Of a DNA stretch of 6,661 nucleotides, positions 6,184-6,661 are shown one piece after another. The stretch lies in contig JAJZEJ010000404.1 of NCBI GenBank assembly GCA_021828635.1, positions 1-6,661 of the forward strand, given 5' to 3'. A program made the translations under genes and the position numbers. A model generated the notes under the pieces. The model did no database searches. It saw only the letters and a list, made by a program, of their open reading frames with translations, and had not been told where the DNA came from. The stretch comes from Chloroflexota bacterium (GTDB lineage: Bacteria; Chloroflexota; Ktedonobacteria; Ktedonobacterales; Ktedonobacteraceae). How positions within the stretch are numbered: position 1 is the first letter of the stretch; each line of letters begins with the position of its first letter.

Positions 6184-6661
6184 TCAGCGCACCATCGTTA
6201 GACGCTCATCATTAGCCTCGACCCGTGGCCCACAGACACGCTCGATACGTTCGGCCAATGATGGCTCGCTCCACTGGCGGCGATACGGCGTAGAACTGTA
6301 ATCGGCCAGCGCGTGTAGGCCATGACACATCCGTGAGCGTCCAAGCCAATGCACCGCCAACATATCGGATTGCAATATTCTCTGCCTCTGCTGAGCGTAC
6401 AATAGCATTGCCGTACTCACTGTCACCATCATAGCTATAAGAAATTCAAGCCACTGCTGATAGAAATGAGCAACCATCAATGTTGTACCATCAGCTAACA
6501 ACAAGAACAGAATAAGCGGGTATAGCCAGCGATAATGCCATTGTTGTGCGAGCTGATAACGGGCCAATCCAACCGCGAGTAAAGCATCTAAGGCCGCCTC
6601 ATCTTCCATCACATTGGATGTGGCAGGGAACGTCAGACGAATGGTTTTACTGAATAGTGCA
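6184..6661 (-). CDS. Two-pass membrane protein resembling a zinc-site-less M48 peptidase, C-terminal part
   Basis: The frame is open to the window edge (first full codon 6660-6658), giving 158 visible residues and TGA/TAA-free reading until the stop at 6184. GTG 6612 and ATG 6609 are possible internal starts, but neither has a ribosome site, so the gene probably begins beyond 6661. Visible order: ALLAVGLARYQLAQQWHYRW (26-45), two membrane segments (about 45-64 and 69-88), RILQSDMLAVHWLG (94-107), then EPSLAERIERV (132-142). This order parallels M48 membrane metalloproteases: LLAHELxH, two membrane helices, an E-x-x-A-D-like segment, and a C-terminal HPSxxERIxxL. Here the zinc-binding HExxH position reads VGLAR (30-34) and the third-ligand Glu position reads Gln97. 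If the alignment holds, this is an inactive pseudopeptidase. The M48 relation is inference; the membrane topology is better supported. Confidence 0.6.
   Translation of the reverse strand, partial: ALFSKTIRLTFPATSNVMEDEAALDALLAVGLARYQLAQQWHYRWLYPLILFLLLADGTTLMVAHFYQQWLEFLIAMMVTVSTAMLLYAQQRQRILQSDMLAVHWLGRSRMCHGLHALADYSSTPYRRQWSEPSLAERIERVCGPRVEANDERLTMVR

Overview
The window reads as chromosomal DNA from a Gram-positive-type soil bacterium, most likely a Chloroflexota member of the Ktedonobacteria kind. That placement is inferred from the gene mix: an F420-type luciferase-like oxidoreductase, a lipobox-bearing L,D-transpeptidase with an actinobacterial-style SHGC-V-N active site, a secreted C39-like peptidase, and small lineage-specific proteins. 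No rRNA or other strong taxonomic marker is present. There are no tRNAs, CRISPR arrays, phage genes or complete insertion sequences.

Layout. (1) 1-350 (+) is the 3' end of atpD (ATP synthase beta). It is followed at once by a very strong hairpin terminator shared with a convergent gene. (2) 406-1347 (-) encodes a luciferase-like, probably F420-dependent, oxidoreductase. (3) A 280-base divergent intergenic region carries a good promoter for 1628-2683 (+), a solitary beta-class DNA methyltransferase with no restriction partner in view. (4) 2873-3967 (+) encodes an L,D-transpeptidase lipoprotein with a glutamine-rich helical stalk. (5) 4008-4116 is a long perfect palindrome with nested hairpins (REP/MITE-like), lying exactly between two convergent genes. 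(6) 4140-4853 (-) encodes a membrane-anchored or secreted C39-like cysteine peptidase. (7) 5034-5465 (-) encodes a small soluble protein of unknown function. (8) 5657-6151 (-) encodes a stand-alone Clp N-terminal (ClpR) double-repeat protein without any ATPase. (9) 6184-6661 (-) is the C-terminal part of a two-pass membrane protein that looks like an M48-type peptidase whose zinc ligands have been lost. Its reading frame stays open to the window edge.

How the genes relate. Most are single-gene units with their own start signals and stem-loops, and no large operon is visible. Two proteins act at the cell envelope (the L,D-transpeptidase and the C39-like peptidase), but they are convergent and not co-transcribed. 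The last two genes are 32 bases apart on the same strand and are the one plausible operon. They pair a degenerate M48-like membrane protein with a solitary Clp adaptor-like domain, so both look like non-catalytic relatives of proteolysis components. That pair is the most interesting lead in the window. The palindromic element is second.
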